Below, in pieces: positions 1-6,797 of a stretch of 16,473 nucleotides of DNA. Each line of letters opens with the position of its first letter. The stretch's first letter is position 1. The notes under the pieces are model-generated. The model did not search any database and was not told the DNA's origin. It saw nothing but the letters and a program-made list of their open reading frames with translations. The DNA comes from JBBQHX01 sp035306065 (GTDB lineage Bacteria; Gemmatimonadota; Gemmatimonadetes; Gemmatimonadales; Gemmatimonadaceae), in assembly GCA_035306065.1 (NCBI GenBank), contig DATGOL010000031.1, positions 1 through 16,473 on the forward strand, given 5' to 3'. The translations under genes and the position numbers were made by a program.

Positions 1-2
1 TA

Positions 3-1478
3 TCAGGTACTGCATCTCAGTTCAGCGATCCTCCCCCTCACCGCCCGGCGCGCACGCCAGTCGCTCAGGTTCCAGGTGCGCCAGCCACCCTCCCGTTCGC
101 CGCTCCAGCGCCTGATGAGCTCCGAACCGGCCCGGCAGCGCTCTTCCTCCGAGAGCTGGCTCATACGGGAGAGGAACGTCGGTACCGCATCTGCACTCAG
201 GCTCGTTATGTAGTCGCCATCATACTCGGCGCCGGATGCGGCACGGTCCAGGTTCACGCGAGCGATCACCGCATGTGGGTTCATGGCATACAGCGCAAGC
301 ACGCACACGGCGGCCGCAGCAACTGCACCCGCTACGAACTTCTCGCGCCTTCCCCTGAGCACCGTGAATCCGAGCCACACGAGCAGGATGGTGATCCACG
401 CCATGAACACGCTTGCATTCAGCCGCTGCTCGGTGAGCCCGTAAGCGTCCTGGTACAGACGCATGCGGTACACGGCAGAAGTGATCACGCCAACCAGAAG
501 CAGTATCAGCACTAGCATCGTGCTGCGCAGCATCGATCGTGCGCGCGTCTCCCCTGGCGCCGCGGCCCAGTCGGCAACCAGCAGCACCGGCACCACGAGC
601 GCCGTGGCCAGTATCAGCTCGAAGAATCCCTTGCGCGCGTAATCAGCGTAGCTGAGGTCTGGCGTGAGTTGCACGATGTCTGCGCCCCCGAACAGGTAGC
701 GGAGCTGCACGGCCATGAAAAGAATGAACAGCAGGTTCACGACCCAGAGAGCAACGGATATCTCGGCCGGTGCAAACCCAGGTTGCGGTACCCTGGGAAT
801 GGCTTGCAACGCGGTGTCCCGTACGAGAATGGCCCGAAGGAACCCTGCCGACAGCCATGCGAGTATCGCGATGAACAGCAGGTGCTCGACGAGCGGCTCG
901 ATGTCAATACGGAAGATGTCCTGAACTATTCGGGCGAATACGGGATCGGCTGACATGAGCAGTGCGCCCAGCACGAGCAGAACCGGAAGCGCCATTGCGA
1001 CTCCGCGAACCACGGTGAGCGCCTGACGCTGCCAGCCTCCACGTCCGGGCTCGGCAGGAACTGGTTCGCCACGTCCCCACCCGATCGGCCCAGCCGCACA
1101 GAGCAGGGCCACTCGGGCCCCGGCGAACACCGCGTCACTCACATTGGCGTTGCCAAGCCACGCGGTGGCTGCGCGTCCGGCTGCAAGCGTCAGCAGGCCA
1201 ATTGCCGCAAGAATGCTGAACGCGGCGAGCGAGTCTGCATCGCGCACAACGAGGAGGACGGTGAAGAGCAGCGCACCGCCCACCAGCATTTCCGACTCTC
1301 TCGATACCGGCTCGCCTCGATCTCTGGAAAGCATGTACAGCGAGGCCACGCCGATCGCTGCCCACAGCGCGAAGCTGAGTCCGGGACGGCCAGATACCCG
1401 CACGAGCAGGTCAGCCAGAATGCCGAGCAGGATGGCGGTGAGTAGTGCCCTGGATCGGAGGCTGGTTCTGTCGCTCAT
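3..1478 (-). CDS. DUF4173-family multi-pass membrane protein
   Basis: This is a polytopic inner-membrane protein of about 491 residues with some 11-12 hydrophobic segments spread over most of its length. A polar C-terminal tail of about 70 residues contains the pattern NPHAVIARVNLDR followed by DYITSLSADAVP. That C-terminal pattern is what I associate with DUF4173 (DUF4153-like) proteins, whose function is not established. I place the start at the ATG at 1478. It overlaps the uppS stop codon as ATGA, which indicates translational coupling. The frame stays open a further 49 codons upstream, but that part lies inside uppS and encodes an arginine- and proline-rich stretch typical of a shadow frame. 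The gene is complete, with TGA at 3-5. It is the last gene of the minus-strand run. Its position after uppS hints at an envelope role, but nothing in the sequence shows a substrate. The family call is from memory of the motif, with moderate confidence. Confidence 0.8.
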   Translation of the reverse strand: MSDRTSLRSRALLTAILLGILADLLVRVSGRPGLSFALWAAIGVASLYMLSRDRGEPVSRESEMLVGGALLFTVLLVVRDADSLAAFSILAAIGLLTLAAGRAATAWLGNANVSDAVFAGARVALLCAAGPIGWGRGEPVPAEPGRGGWQRQALTVVRGVAMALPVLLVLGALLMSADPVFARIVQDIFRIDIEPLVEHLLFIAILAWLSAGFLRAILVRDTALQAIPRVPQPGFAPAEISVALWVVNLLFILFMAVQLRYLFGGADIVQLTPDLSYADYARKGFFELILATALVVPVLLVADWAAAPGETRARSMLRSTMLVLILLLVGVITSAVYRMRLYQDAYGLTEQRLNASVFMAWITILLVWLGFTVLRGRREKFVAGAVAAAAVCVLALYAMNPHAVIARVNLDRAASGAEYDGDYITSLSADAVPTFLSRMSQLSEEERCRAGSELIRRWSGEREGGWRTWNLSDWRARRAVRGRIAELRCST

Positions 1479-2170
1479 GATGCCACCGCTTCTACGAGCG
1501 AGGCGGCCGGGAGGCCGCCAAAGCGTCGCTGGCGGTGGCTGAACTCGGTCACGGCAGCGGCGAGCGAGTTGCCATCGAAGTCCGGCCAGCGCTGGTCGGT
1601 GAAGTACAACTCGGCATACGCGCACTCCCAGAGCAGGAAGTCGCTGAGTCGTTTTTCGCCGCCGGTGCGAATGAGGAGGTCCACGTTGATAGCGGAGTTC
1701 TGGAAGTGTTTTTCGAGCTCCGCGCGTGAGCGCGGTGCGTGGGCGGCTGCCTGCATGATGGCGTCGCGGGAGGAGTAGTCAACGGCGAGTCGGAGGTGCA
1801 GCCTGCTGCCTGACGCGGTAGACTGTTCGGCATTGGTGATGGCGTGTTGCAGGCGGTGTGAGAGTCGGTCGCGGCGGCCGATGATCTCCAGGCGTATGCC
1901 GTTCTCCACGCAGTTGGCGACTTCGGTGTGCAGGTAGTGTTCGAGGAGGTGCATGAGGGTGCGCACTTCGTGGCGTGGCCTCTTCCAGTTGTCTGAAGAG
2001 AATGCGAAGAGGGAGAGGGTGTGGATATTGAGCGTGGGTGCTGCTTCGACTACGCGCCTGACGGCGTGGGCTCCCTGGCGGTGTCCAGCGTGTCTGGGTA
2101 GGGAGCGTGCGGTGGCCCATCGTCCATTGCCGTCCATGATGATGGCGACGTGGAGTGGTGCGAGTTGCAT
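1475..2170 (-). CDS. uppS: Isoprenyl transferase (undecaprenyl diphosphate synthase)
   Basis: This cis-prenyltransferase condenses isopentenyl diphosphate onto farnesyl diphosphate to give undecaprenyl diphosphate, the lipid carrier for peptidoglycan and other wall polymers. The N-terminal motif HVAIIMDGNGRWA is present, with the catalytic Asp at residue 13. Further family blocks are FAFSSDNWKRP (55-65), RTGGEKRLSDFLLWECAYAELYF (from 168) and RRFGG (215-219). The length of 231 residues is close to the family norm. I chose the ATG at 2170 because AAAGGG lies 5 nt upstream (2176-2181) and the resulting N-terminus matches family proteins. In-frame ATGs at 2188 and 2197 have no good ribosome-binding site but cannot be excluded. 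The gene overlaps the downstream DUF4173 gene by 4 bp and follows the winged-helix regulator gene by about 60 bp. The usual partner genes cdsA and dxr are not here. Confidence 0.97.
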   Translation of the reverse strand: MQLAPLHVAIIMDGNGRWATARSLPRHAGHRQGAHAVRRVVEAAPTLNIHTLSLFAFSSDNWKRPRHEVRTLMHLLEHYLHTEVANCVENGIRLEIIGRRDRLSHRLQHAITNAEQSTASGSRLHLRLAVDYSSRDAIMQAAAHAPRSRAELEKHFQNSAINVDLLIRTGGEKRLSDFLLWECAYAELYFTDQRWPDFDGNSLAAAVTEFSHRQRRFGGLPAASLVEAVAS

Positions 2171-2175
2171 CAAAG

Positions 2176-2181
2176 CCCTTT
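2176..2181 (-). promoter_or_regulatory. Ribosome-binding site deciding the uppS start
   Basis: On the minus strand this reads AAAGGG and sits 5 nt before the ATG at 2170. The two alternative ATGs further upstream (2188, 2197) lack any comparable purine-rich site, so this favours the shorter uppS product. Confidence 0.55.
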
Positions 2182-2233
2182 GTGTCATAAAGCTCATGTC
2201 CGCAAGAGTGCCCTGGTGGTGCGCTAAGTGGCG

Positions 2234-2641
2234 TCAGCCTTCGCGCACCCGCCTGATGAGTGATTCCATGTGGTCGAGGTAGTCATCGAGTGCGCGTCGT
2301 CCGGCCGCCGTGAGGCGGTACTCGGTGCGCGGAACCCGATCTACGAATGATTTCTCCTGCGTCACGAAGCCGGCTTCCTCCAGGCGTCGTGCGTGCACGC
2401 TCAGGTTGCCGTCCGTGATCTCCAGCAGGTCCTTCAACTCGTTGAAGCTGAGGGAATCTGCACCGGCCAGCGCACTGACGATGGCCAGCCGGACGCGCTC
2501 GTGTATGACGCGGTCGAGTTCCACCGGCGTCTGCTTCCTGCGTGCACGTTTCCGTCCCTGGCCCTGTGCTGCCGACCCCACGGGTGTACCTCCGTCGTTC
2601 TCGTGCTCCGGGTTGCTGTGTGCTGCTCCGCTCCTAGCCAC
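2234..2641 (-). CDS. Winged-helix transcriptional regulator (HTH_34/MarR-ArsR-like)
   Basis: This is a 135-residue DNA-binding protein. Residues 1-38 are low-complexity and end in a basic run (GRKRARRKQ). Residues 41-130 form a winged-helix domain. It begins LDRVIHERVRLAIVSAL, continues with a recognition-helix region ITDGNLSVHARRLEEAGFV, and then a wing (DRVPRTEYRLTAAGRRAL). This resembles the one-domain PF13601-type regulators that often sit beside a membrane-protein gene. The start is a GTG at 2641 with GAGGTGG (2646-2652) upstream at good spacing. It overlaps the stop of the membrane-protein gene by 8 bp, so the two are translated as a unit. No ligand-binding domain is present. The protein may autoregulate from the promoter at 3246-3280, which carries a dyad, but that is inferred. 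Subfamily assignment is approximate. Confidence 0.9.
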   Translation of the reverse strand: MARSGAAHSNPEHENDGGTPVGSAAQGQGRKRARRKQTPVELDRVIHERVRLAIVSALAGADSLSFNELKDLLEITDGNLSVHARRLEEAGFVTQEKSFVDRVPRTEYRLTAAGRRALDDYLDHMESLIRRVREG

Positions 2642-3245
2642 CGTGCCACCTCGCGATCAGTAGCCCGAAGATGATGTGGAGGGCGCCGAAGCCGGCGGCC
2701 ATCCACGCGTCTGCCCATGCTGGCGGTGTGGCGAGCGACGCTGCGCCTGCCGTCATGAATGCGAGGCCCATGAGCGGAACGATCTTCACCGAGAAGGATC
2801 CTGCGGTGATGATTGCGGCGCCGTAGGACAGCATCCAGAGCCCTGGCAGCAGCGACCATGCGCCGTGCACAAAGAGCGCGGCTGTGAGGGCTATGGCGGC
2901 GCCTACGGGCGGGAAGAAGCTCGCGAGGAACTTTCGCCCGGGCCCTGAGCTGAGTGGAACCCTGGCGCGCGTGGCCTTGATGTTCATGGTGCCCGCAGCG
3001 ATCGAGGCGGCAATCGCGGCAGTAACGAGCCACGCTGCCAGCCAGCGAGCCGGAGTGGGCTGCAGGCTGGCGATATATGCAGCTGGAAATGCCACGACAC
3101 CTATGGCAACTCCGCCCCATCCGGGGATGGCTGTGAACGAGCCGGCGCGCTCCATCGTCTGTCGAATGAAGCGGAGGTCGTCCATGGCGCGCTCGTGGAG
3201 AGCGACTGGTGGATCGATCCGGTCCTGGCGTAGCGGGGCGTTCAT
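2634..3245 (-). CDS. Six-helix membrane protein of unknown function
   Basis: I do not recognise a named family for this 203-residue protein. The first 40 residues are polar and cytoplasmic-looking (DDLRFIRQTMERAGSF). About six hydrophobic segments follow, near residues 44-60, 67-88, 112-131, 133-150, 152-172 and 178-198. A short basic loop around 90-108 has the sequence KATRARVPLSSGPGRKF. No catalytic or transporter motif is visible. The ATG at 3245 lies 6 nt after a TATCAT -10 box, so the message is probably leaderless. The gene overlaps the winged-helix regulator gene by 8 bp. Such regulator/membrane-protein pairs are common in bacteria, and the membrane protein could be an effector or sensor partner. 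That role is inference only. Confidence 0.85.
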   Translation of the reverse strand: MNAPLRQDRIDPPVALHERAMDDLRFIRQTMERAGSFTAIPGWGGVAIGVVAFPAAYIASLQPTPARWLAAWLVTAAIAASIAAGTMNIKATRARVPLSSGPGRKFLASFFPPVGAAIALTAALFVHGAWSLLPGLWMLSYGAAIITAGSFSVKIVPLMGLAFMTAGAASLATPPAWADAWMAAGFGALHIIFGLLIARWHGG

Positions 3246-3251
3246 GTTGCA

Positions 3252-3280
3252 ATGATAGGCGAGCGGCGGCCCGCCGTCAA
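3252..3280 (-). promoter_or_regulatory. Sigma-70-type promoter for the membrane protein/regulator operon
   Basis: On the minus strand a -35 box TTGACG (3275-3280) is separated by exactly 17 bp from a -10 box TATCAT (3252-3257). Only 6 nt (3246-3251) lie between the -10 box and the ATG at 3245. A start site at the usual distance would fall on or next to the A of the ATG, giving a leaderless mRNA. The -35 box begins about 10 bp after the stop codon of the upstream aminopeptidase gene, leaving no room for a terminator. Confidence 0.7.
3264..3276. promoter_or_regulatory. GC-rich dyad in the promoter spacer, possible operator
   Basis: An inverted repeat with arms CGGCGG and CCGCCG around one central base sits inside the 17-bp spacer and touches the -35 box. 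It could be the binding site of the winged-helix regulator encoded in the same operon. In GC-rich DNA a 6-bp-arm dyad can arise by chance, so confidence is low. Confidence 0.3.
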
Positions 3281-3290
3281 GTACTTTGCG

Positions 3291-4391
3291 TTAAAAAGTG
3301 CCCCCGCGCAACCTCAAACCCATTCCAACCCACTCACCCACCGCCCCATACGGATCAGCAGGCCGCTCCTCCGCCAGCGCCACCACTCGCTCCACTGCCC
3401 TCCTCACATCCCTTCCCTCCAGTTCCCACACCTGGTCGAACAACTCCAGATCCGTGAGATACACACGCCTGCCCAGCAGCATCGCGTTGTCGAAGCGCGT
3501 TCGTGTGAGAATGGCCGGGTTCGTAGCCTGCAGCAGCGGACCCACCTCCTCCATCAGCTTCACCCGCATCCGGGCAAACACGCTGTCCCTCGCCCGAACT
3601 CGCGCCGCACTGTCCCCGGGGTGCGCCCGATACGCCGATTCCACCTCCCCGTAGACCATCATCCAGAAGGCACCGAGCGTTTTCTGGTCCTGCCATCTGC
3701 GCTCCAGCCTCACGAGCGCAAGCGTATCGCCACGCAGCCGATAAAACTCCTGCGCACCCCTCGCACCGGCGAAGTTCGCAAACGACTCGTTGAAAATCGC
3801 CTGCCCCGGCGCATAGAAGGTGGAATGCACCAGCTCGTGGATCACCACGTCCACCAGGCCAAGTGAGTCTGCGCGAAGGGTTGGCGAAACCAGCGGATCG
3901 TTGAACCACCCTAACGTGCTGAACGCGCTCGCCGGACGCAGGTACGTGTCGAACCCGTCCTCCCTCAGGCCACGCTCCGCCTCCAGCGCCTGCTCAACGC
4001 CGAAGTAACCCTTGTACGGCACCCACCCGACTATCGGAAACCACCAGCGCGTCATGGACAGCCGGTCTCGATAGGCACCGGACAGCACCAGCACGAGAGT
4101 GTCCGAATCGAGCGGCGAATATAGCGTAAAACTCTCGCCCGCCCTCAATCGCAGGGAGTCTTCCGCGAACTGCCTGGCCTGCAGCACGAGCTCCAGCTTG
4201 CCGCGCACGTCTGGCGCGGTGGCCGGGTCTGCAATCACCTCGGCGATCGGCCGCCTGCGCGCGAGAATCTTTCCCTCTTCCCACGCCGCACGCGCCAGGT
4301 AGCGGCCGATCGGTGTCAGTACCGCGAACAGCACCAGGAGCGCAACCAGCGCTCCCAGCAGCTGAAGGATTCGCCTGCGATAGCGCTTCAA
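3291..4391 (-). CDS. Membrane-anchored putative aminopeptidase (PF10023-like, zinc HExxH)
   Basis: This is a 366-residue predicted metallopeptidase. An N-terminal signal anchor spans about residues 8-28, after a basic start (MKRYRRR). The zinc motif HELVH is at 185-189 and is followed by the likely third-ligand region NESFANF, with Glu202. The surrounding sequence (VVIHELVHSTFYAPGQAIFNESFANFAG and, earlier, GWVPYKGYFG) fits the predicted-aminopeptidase family PF10023. Its activity has not, to my knowledge, been well characterised. Most of the protein should lie on the periplasmic side. The start is a TTG at 4391 overlapping the stop of the M30-like lipoprotein gene as TTGA, so the two genes are translationally coupled. 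The stop is TAA at 3291-3293. Substrate unknown. Confidence 0.88.
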   Translation of the reverse strand: MKRYRRRILQLLGALVALLVLFAVLTPIGRYLARAAWEEGKILARRRPIAEVIADPATAPDVRGKLELVLQARQFAEDSLRLRAGESFTLYSPLDSDTLVLVLSGAYRDRLSMTRWWFPIVGWVPYKGYFGVEQALEAERGLREDGFDTYLRPASAFSTLGWFNDPLVSPTLRADSLGLVDVVIHELVHSTFYAPGQAIFNESFANFAGARGAQEFYRLRGDTLALVRLERRWQDQKTLGAFWMMVYGEVESAYRAHPGDSAARVRARDSVFARMRVKLMEEVGPLLQATNPAILTRTRFDNAMLLGRRVYLTDLELFDQVWELEGRDVRRAVERVVALAEERPADPYGAVGEWVGMGLRLRGGTF

Positions 4392-6646
4392 CGAATTCGC
4401 AGTATCCCTACCTGCGGATAGCGCGCCGCCGGCAACGCGCCGCCACCCTGCGCGGTGAAGCTCACATTCGTGTTGCCGGAACCACCCGTCAGGCGATAGA
4501 AGTCCATGGTTCCCTGAACCATGGAGCCGTTGGCGGTTTCGTTGTGCGAGATCGGAACCGCAAGAATCGGAAACGGATTCGAGATCTCGCCGAGGTCATG
4601 GAAGCGCTGGAAGATCTCCCTGAAATCGCGCGTGAGAAAGCGATAGCGGCTGTCCAGGCCTGCACGGTCCACGTCAGGCCTGAAGTCGGCGTACAGTGCG
4701 AGCGAAAAGTCACCAAACATCTGCTGGAACGGCTCATTCGCCTGAGCCTCCACGTTCTCCCAGCCGGTAGACCGGGTTTCCACGAGCCTCCGGTAGATTT
4801 CATCGCCCTTCTGGTCGCCCAGCCAGCGCAGGAACAGCCACGCAGCACCGCGCTCGTTAAGCGTGCCGAGGTCGCGGAATACGGTTACCGAGCTGGCGAA
4901 GGGCGCCTCGAGGTAGTCCAGCGCATTGAGCACGTTGGGTACGATGTACGCCTGGGAGGAATCCGGGAACAGCTGCTCCGGCGTCTGCCGCGGCTGACCC
5001 GGGTCCATCTCGTACGCACGCGATACCAGCTCTTCCGCAATGTGGCTGAGCCCCTCGTTAAGCCAGTCTGCCTCCTGCCGTCCGCCACGGGCCATCACGT
5101 GCTGGTTGTACGAAATCATGTGCTGCAATTCGTGCACAAAAGTGGCGGGAACACTCTCCCTGACGTCGTCCGTCGATTGCCTGCAGCCGCCGGCAACCCT
5201 GTCCGGATCGGGCACGGCCGCGTAGAAGATCTCGGCGGCATTGGAGTTGGGGAGCGCGGGCAATATGAGGTCGCGTCCCCAGAAGTAGCCGTGCACGTTG
5301 CCGGTGACCTGGCAATCGGGGAATGGCGCGAGACCGTTCACTTTGGGCGAAAGCAATACGATTACACGACCATTCTGGTCCACGTCGGAGGGCGCGCCGA
5401 ACATGTGCGCCGCGGTCTCGTAGAGCCGCGTGTCGAAGAGCTGGCCCAGTCTCTGGTAATCCGTATCGTTGAACCCGTTAGGCGGGGCAGCGTTGTCTTC
5501 GTACAGCAGCACACGCTCGCCACCATAACGAAGGCTCGCCGTAACGCGGCTGAATCGCTCGGGCATATCCAGCGTTTCCAGGATGTAGAACTGCTTGCTC
5601 TCAGGCGCCGATGTCTGCAGGGACGGCGCCGCGCCCGGTGCAAGCGGACGGGGGCCGGCAGCCGCGGCAAGACCCGCGAGCGACGCCTCGTCCGCACGCC
5701 GGCGGCCCTCGAACACGGCGCGCGTATTCGGCCGCGCAGCAACACGCGACAACGAGGGACGCGATCGCTGTGTCACCGGGCCCGCACCAGCTCCCGTAAC
5801 CAGTGAGAAGCCCAGCTCCGACGGCTGCATCACTATCCCGGAGTGCAACTCACCGGGGTCGGCATACTGCGGCACGATCACGTACTCGGCATCAGCTGCG
5901 CCCAGCGCGAGACACTGTCCAACGAGTGAAGCGGGAACGGTGACGCCCTCGAGTTGCTTGAGTGCCAGCGCCGCGCCGGGGTTGGTGAGAGGCGCAGCTA
6001 CCTCGGGAGTGGTTACTACATCGCCGAGTGCAACCTGTACCTGCACCTGCCCCGCCGTTGAGGAGGCGCAGGCGGGAACGACCACCTTCCTGAAGCTCGG
6101 ATCGCCACTCACCTCCCGCGCACGCACCCCGCCGATCGTTACCACAGCCGGCAGCGCAGGCCAGGCTTCCCCCGAAACAGTGATGGTGTCGCCACTGGCA
6201 AAGCTGGCGGGCTCGATTCCGGCGATCGTGGGGCGCTGGGTGATGTCCAGCGTCGCTTCAGCCACGAGTCGGGGGTTTCGCAGAACGGTGGCTGTGACGG
6301 TGGCTTCGCCAACCTGGTCGCCGAGCACTACCGACACGCGCGCAATGCCGTCCATGCCCGTTACGGCCACCCCGTCGGGCACCTGGACATTTGCAGACGA
6401 CGAAAGTGAAAGCCGCACTCCTTCCACCGGCGCTCCGTTCTCGTCTTCCACCTGGAAGAACGGAACGGCGTGCAGTGTGCCTGTGGCGGGGCCGGTGGCG
6501 CCAGTTCCGGAGCGCGCCGAAAGCCGATAGCCCGCTTCCGGCGGGTCAGTGACCTTGTCCCGGCAACCTGCCAGAAGCAGGAGAGCCGCACTGAAGGCAA
6601 AAAGCTGCCGTACGCGGGCCTGATTGGAAGCGGCTGTCTTGTGCAT
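4388..6646 (-). CDS. Secreted lipoprotein metallopeptidase, M30-like, with Ig-like and IPT/TIG domains
   Basis: This 752-residue exported lipoprotein starts at the ATG at 6646. That start gives a proper lipoprotein signal, with a basic N-region, a hydrophobic stretch FAFSAALLLLAGC, and lipidated Cys28. The frame is open 41 codons further upstream, but without a signal-like start. Residues about 35-135 look like a bacterial Ig-like domain. Residues about 140-220 look like an IPT/TIG domain (PTIAGIEPASFASGDTITVSG). The C-terminal half is a zinc metallopeptidase with HELQH at 505-509 and NEGLSHIAEEL from 530, a pattern I associate with peptidase family M30 (hyicolysin type). The protein should be tethered to the envelope surface. 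It is coupled by a TTGA overlap to the downstream aminopeptidase gene, suggesting endo- and exopeptidase action in sequence. No ribosome-binding site is evident. Family assignment is from motifs only. Confidence 0.87.
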   Translation of the reverse strand: MHKTAASNQARVRQLFAFSAALLLLAGCRDKVTDPPEAGYRLSARSGTGATGPATGTLHAVPFFQVEDENGAPVEGVRLSLSSSANVQVPDGVAVTGMDGIARVSVVLGDQVGEATVTATVLRNPRLVAEATLDITQRPTIAGIEPASFASGDTITVSGEAWPALPAVVTIGGVRAREVSGDPSFRKVVVPACASSTAGQVQVQVALGDVVTTPEVAAPLTNPGAALALKQLEGVTVPASLVGQCLALGAADAEYVIVPQYADPGELHSGIVMQPSELGFSLVTGAGAGPVTQRSRPSLSRVAARPNTRAVFEGRRRADEASLAGLAAAAGPRPLAPGAAPSLQTSAPESKQFYILETLDMPERFSRVTASLRYGGERVLLYEDNAAPPNGFNDTDYQRLGQLFDTRLYETAAHMFGAPSDVDQNGRVIVLLSPKVNGLAPFPDCQVTGNVHGYFWGRDLILPALPNSNAAEIFYAAVPDPDRVAGGCRQSTDDVRESVPATFVHELQHMISYNQHVMARGGRQEADWLNEGLSHIAEELVSRAYEMDPGQPRQTPEQLFPDSSQAYIVPNVLNALDYLEAPFASSVTVFRDLGTLNERGAAWLFLRWLGDQKGDEIYRRLVETRSTGWENVEAQANEPFQQMFGDFSLALYADFRPDVDRAGLDSRYRFLTRDFREIFQRFHDLGEISNPFPILAVPISHNETANGSMVQGTMDFYRLTGGSGNTNVSFTAQGGGALPAARYPQVGILRIR

Positions 6647-6758
6647 CTGGCTGGCGGAAGGGTGGTGTGCCTGCGGCACTGGAACCGGGAGGGCGAGAAC
6701 ACGCCCTAAGTTACTAAACTGCAAGAACTTCCAGTAGTTGTCGAGCCGTTTACGCAGT

Positions 6759-6788
6759 TTGACGCGCAACCGATTGGAGCGCTATACT
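6759..6788 (+). promoter_or_regulatory. Sigma-70-type promoter of dnaE
   Basis: A -35 box TTGACG (6759-6764) and a -10 box TATACT (6783-6788) are separated by 18 bp. Only 9 nt remain before the dnaE ATG at 6798, so the mRNA would have a leader of a few bases at most. No Shine-Dalgarno sequence is present there. The rest of the 6647-6797 divergent region shows no convincing promoter for the lipoprotein gene on the other strand. Confidence 0.7.
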
Positions 6789-6797
6789 GCGGGCCTG

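Noticed and set aside
4313..5806. Long open frame on the plus strand (497 codons) opposite the M30-like lipoprotein gene
   Set aside because: It is antisense to a gene with clear signal peptide, domain and zinc-site motifs. Its own product is Arg/His/Val-rich without recognisable motifs, as expected for a shadow in GC-rich DNA.
5595..6530. Second long plus-strand frame (311 codons) opposite the same gene
   Set aside because: Ser/Thr/Pro/Ala-rich composition with no family features. It is antisense to the Ig-like and TIG domains of the real gene.
6647..6758. Promoter for the M30-like lipoprotein gene on the minus strand
   Set aside because: Weak candidates such as TTGCAG and TAACTT are only 5 bp apart. 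No pair of boxes with acceptable spacing was found, so none is annotated.
6738..6797. Longer dnaE N-terminus starting at 6738
   Set aside because: It would start upstream of the -35 and -10 boxes, and adds 20 residues not typical of DnaE before MSFVHLHCHS.
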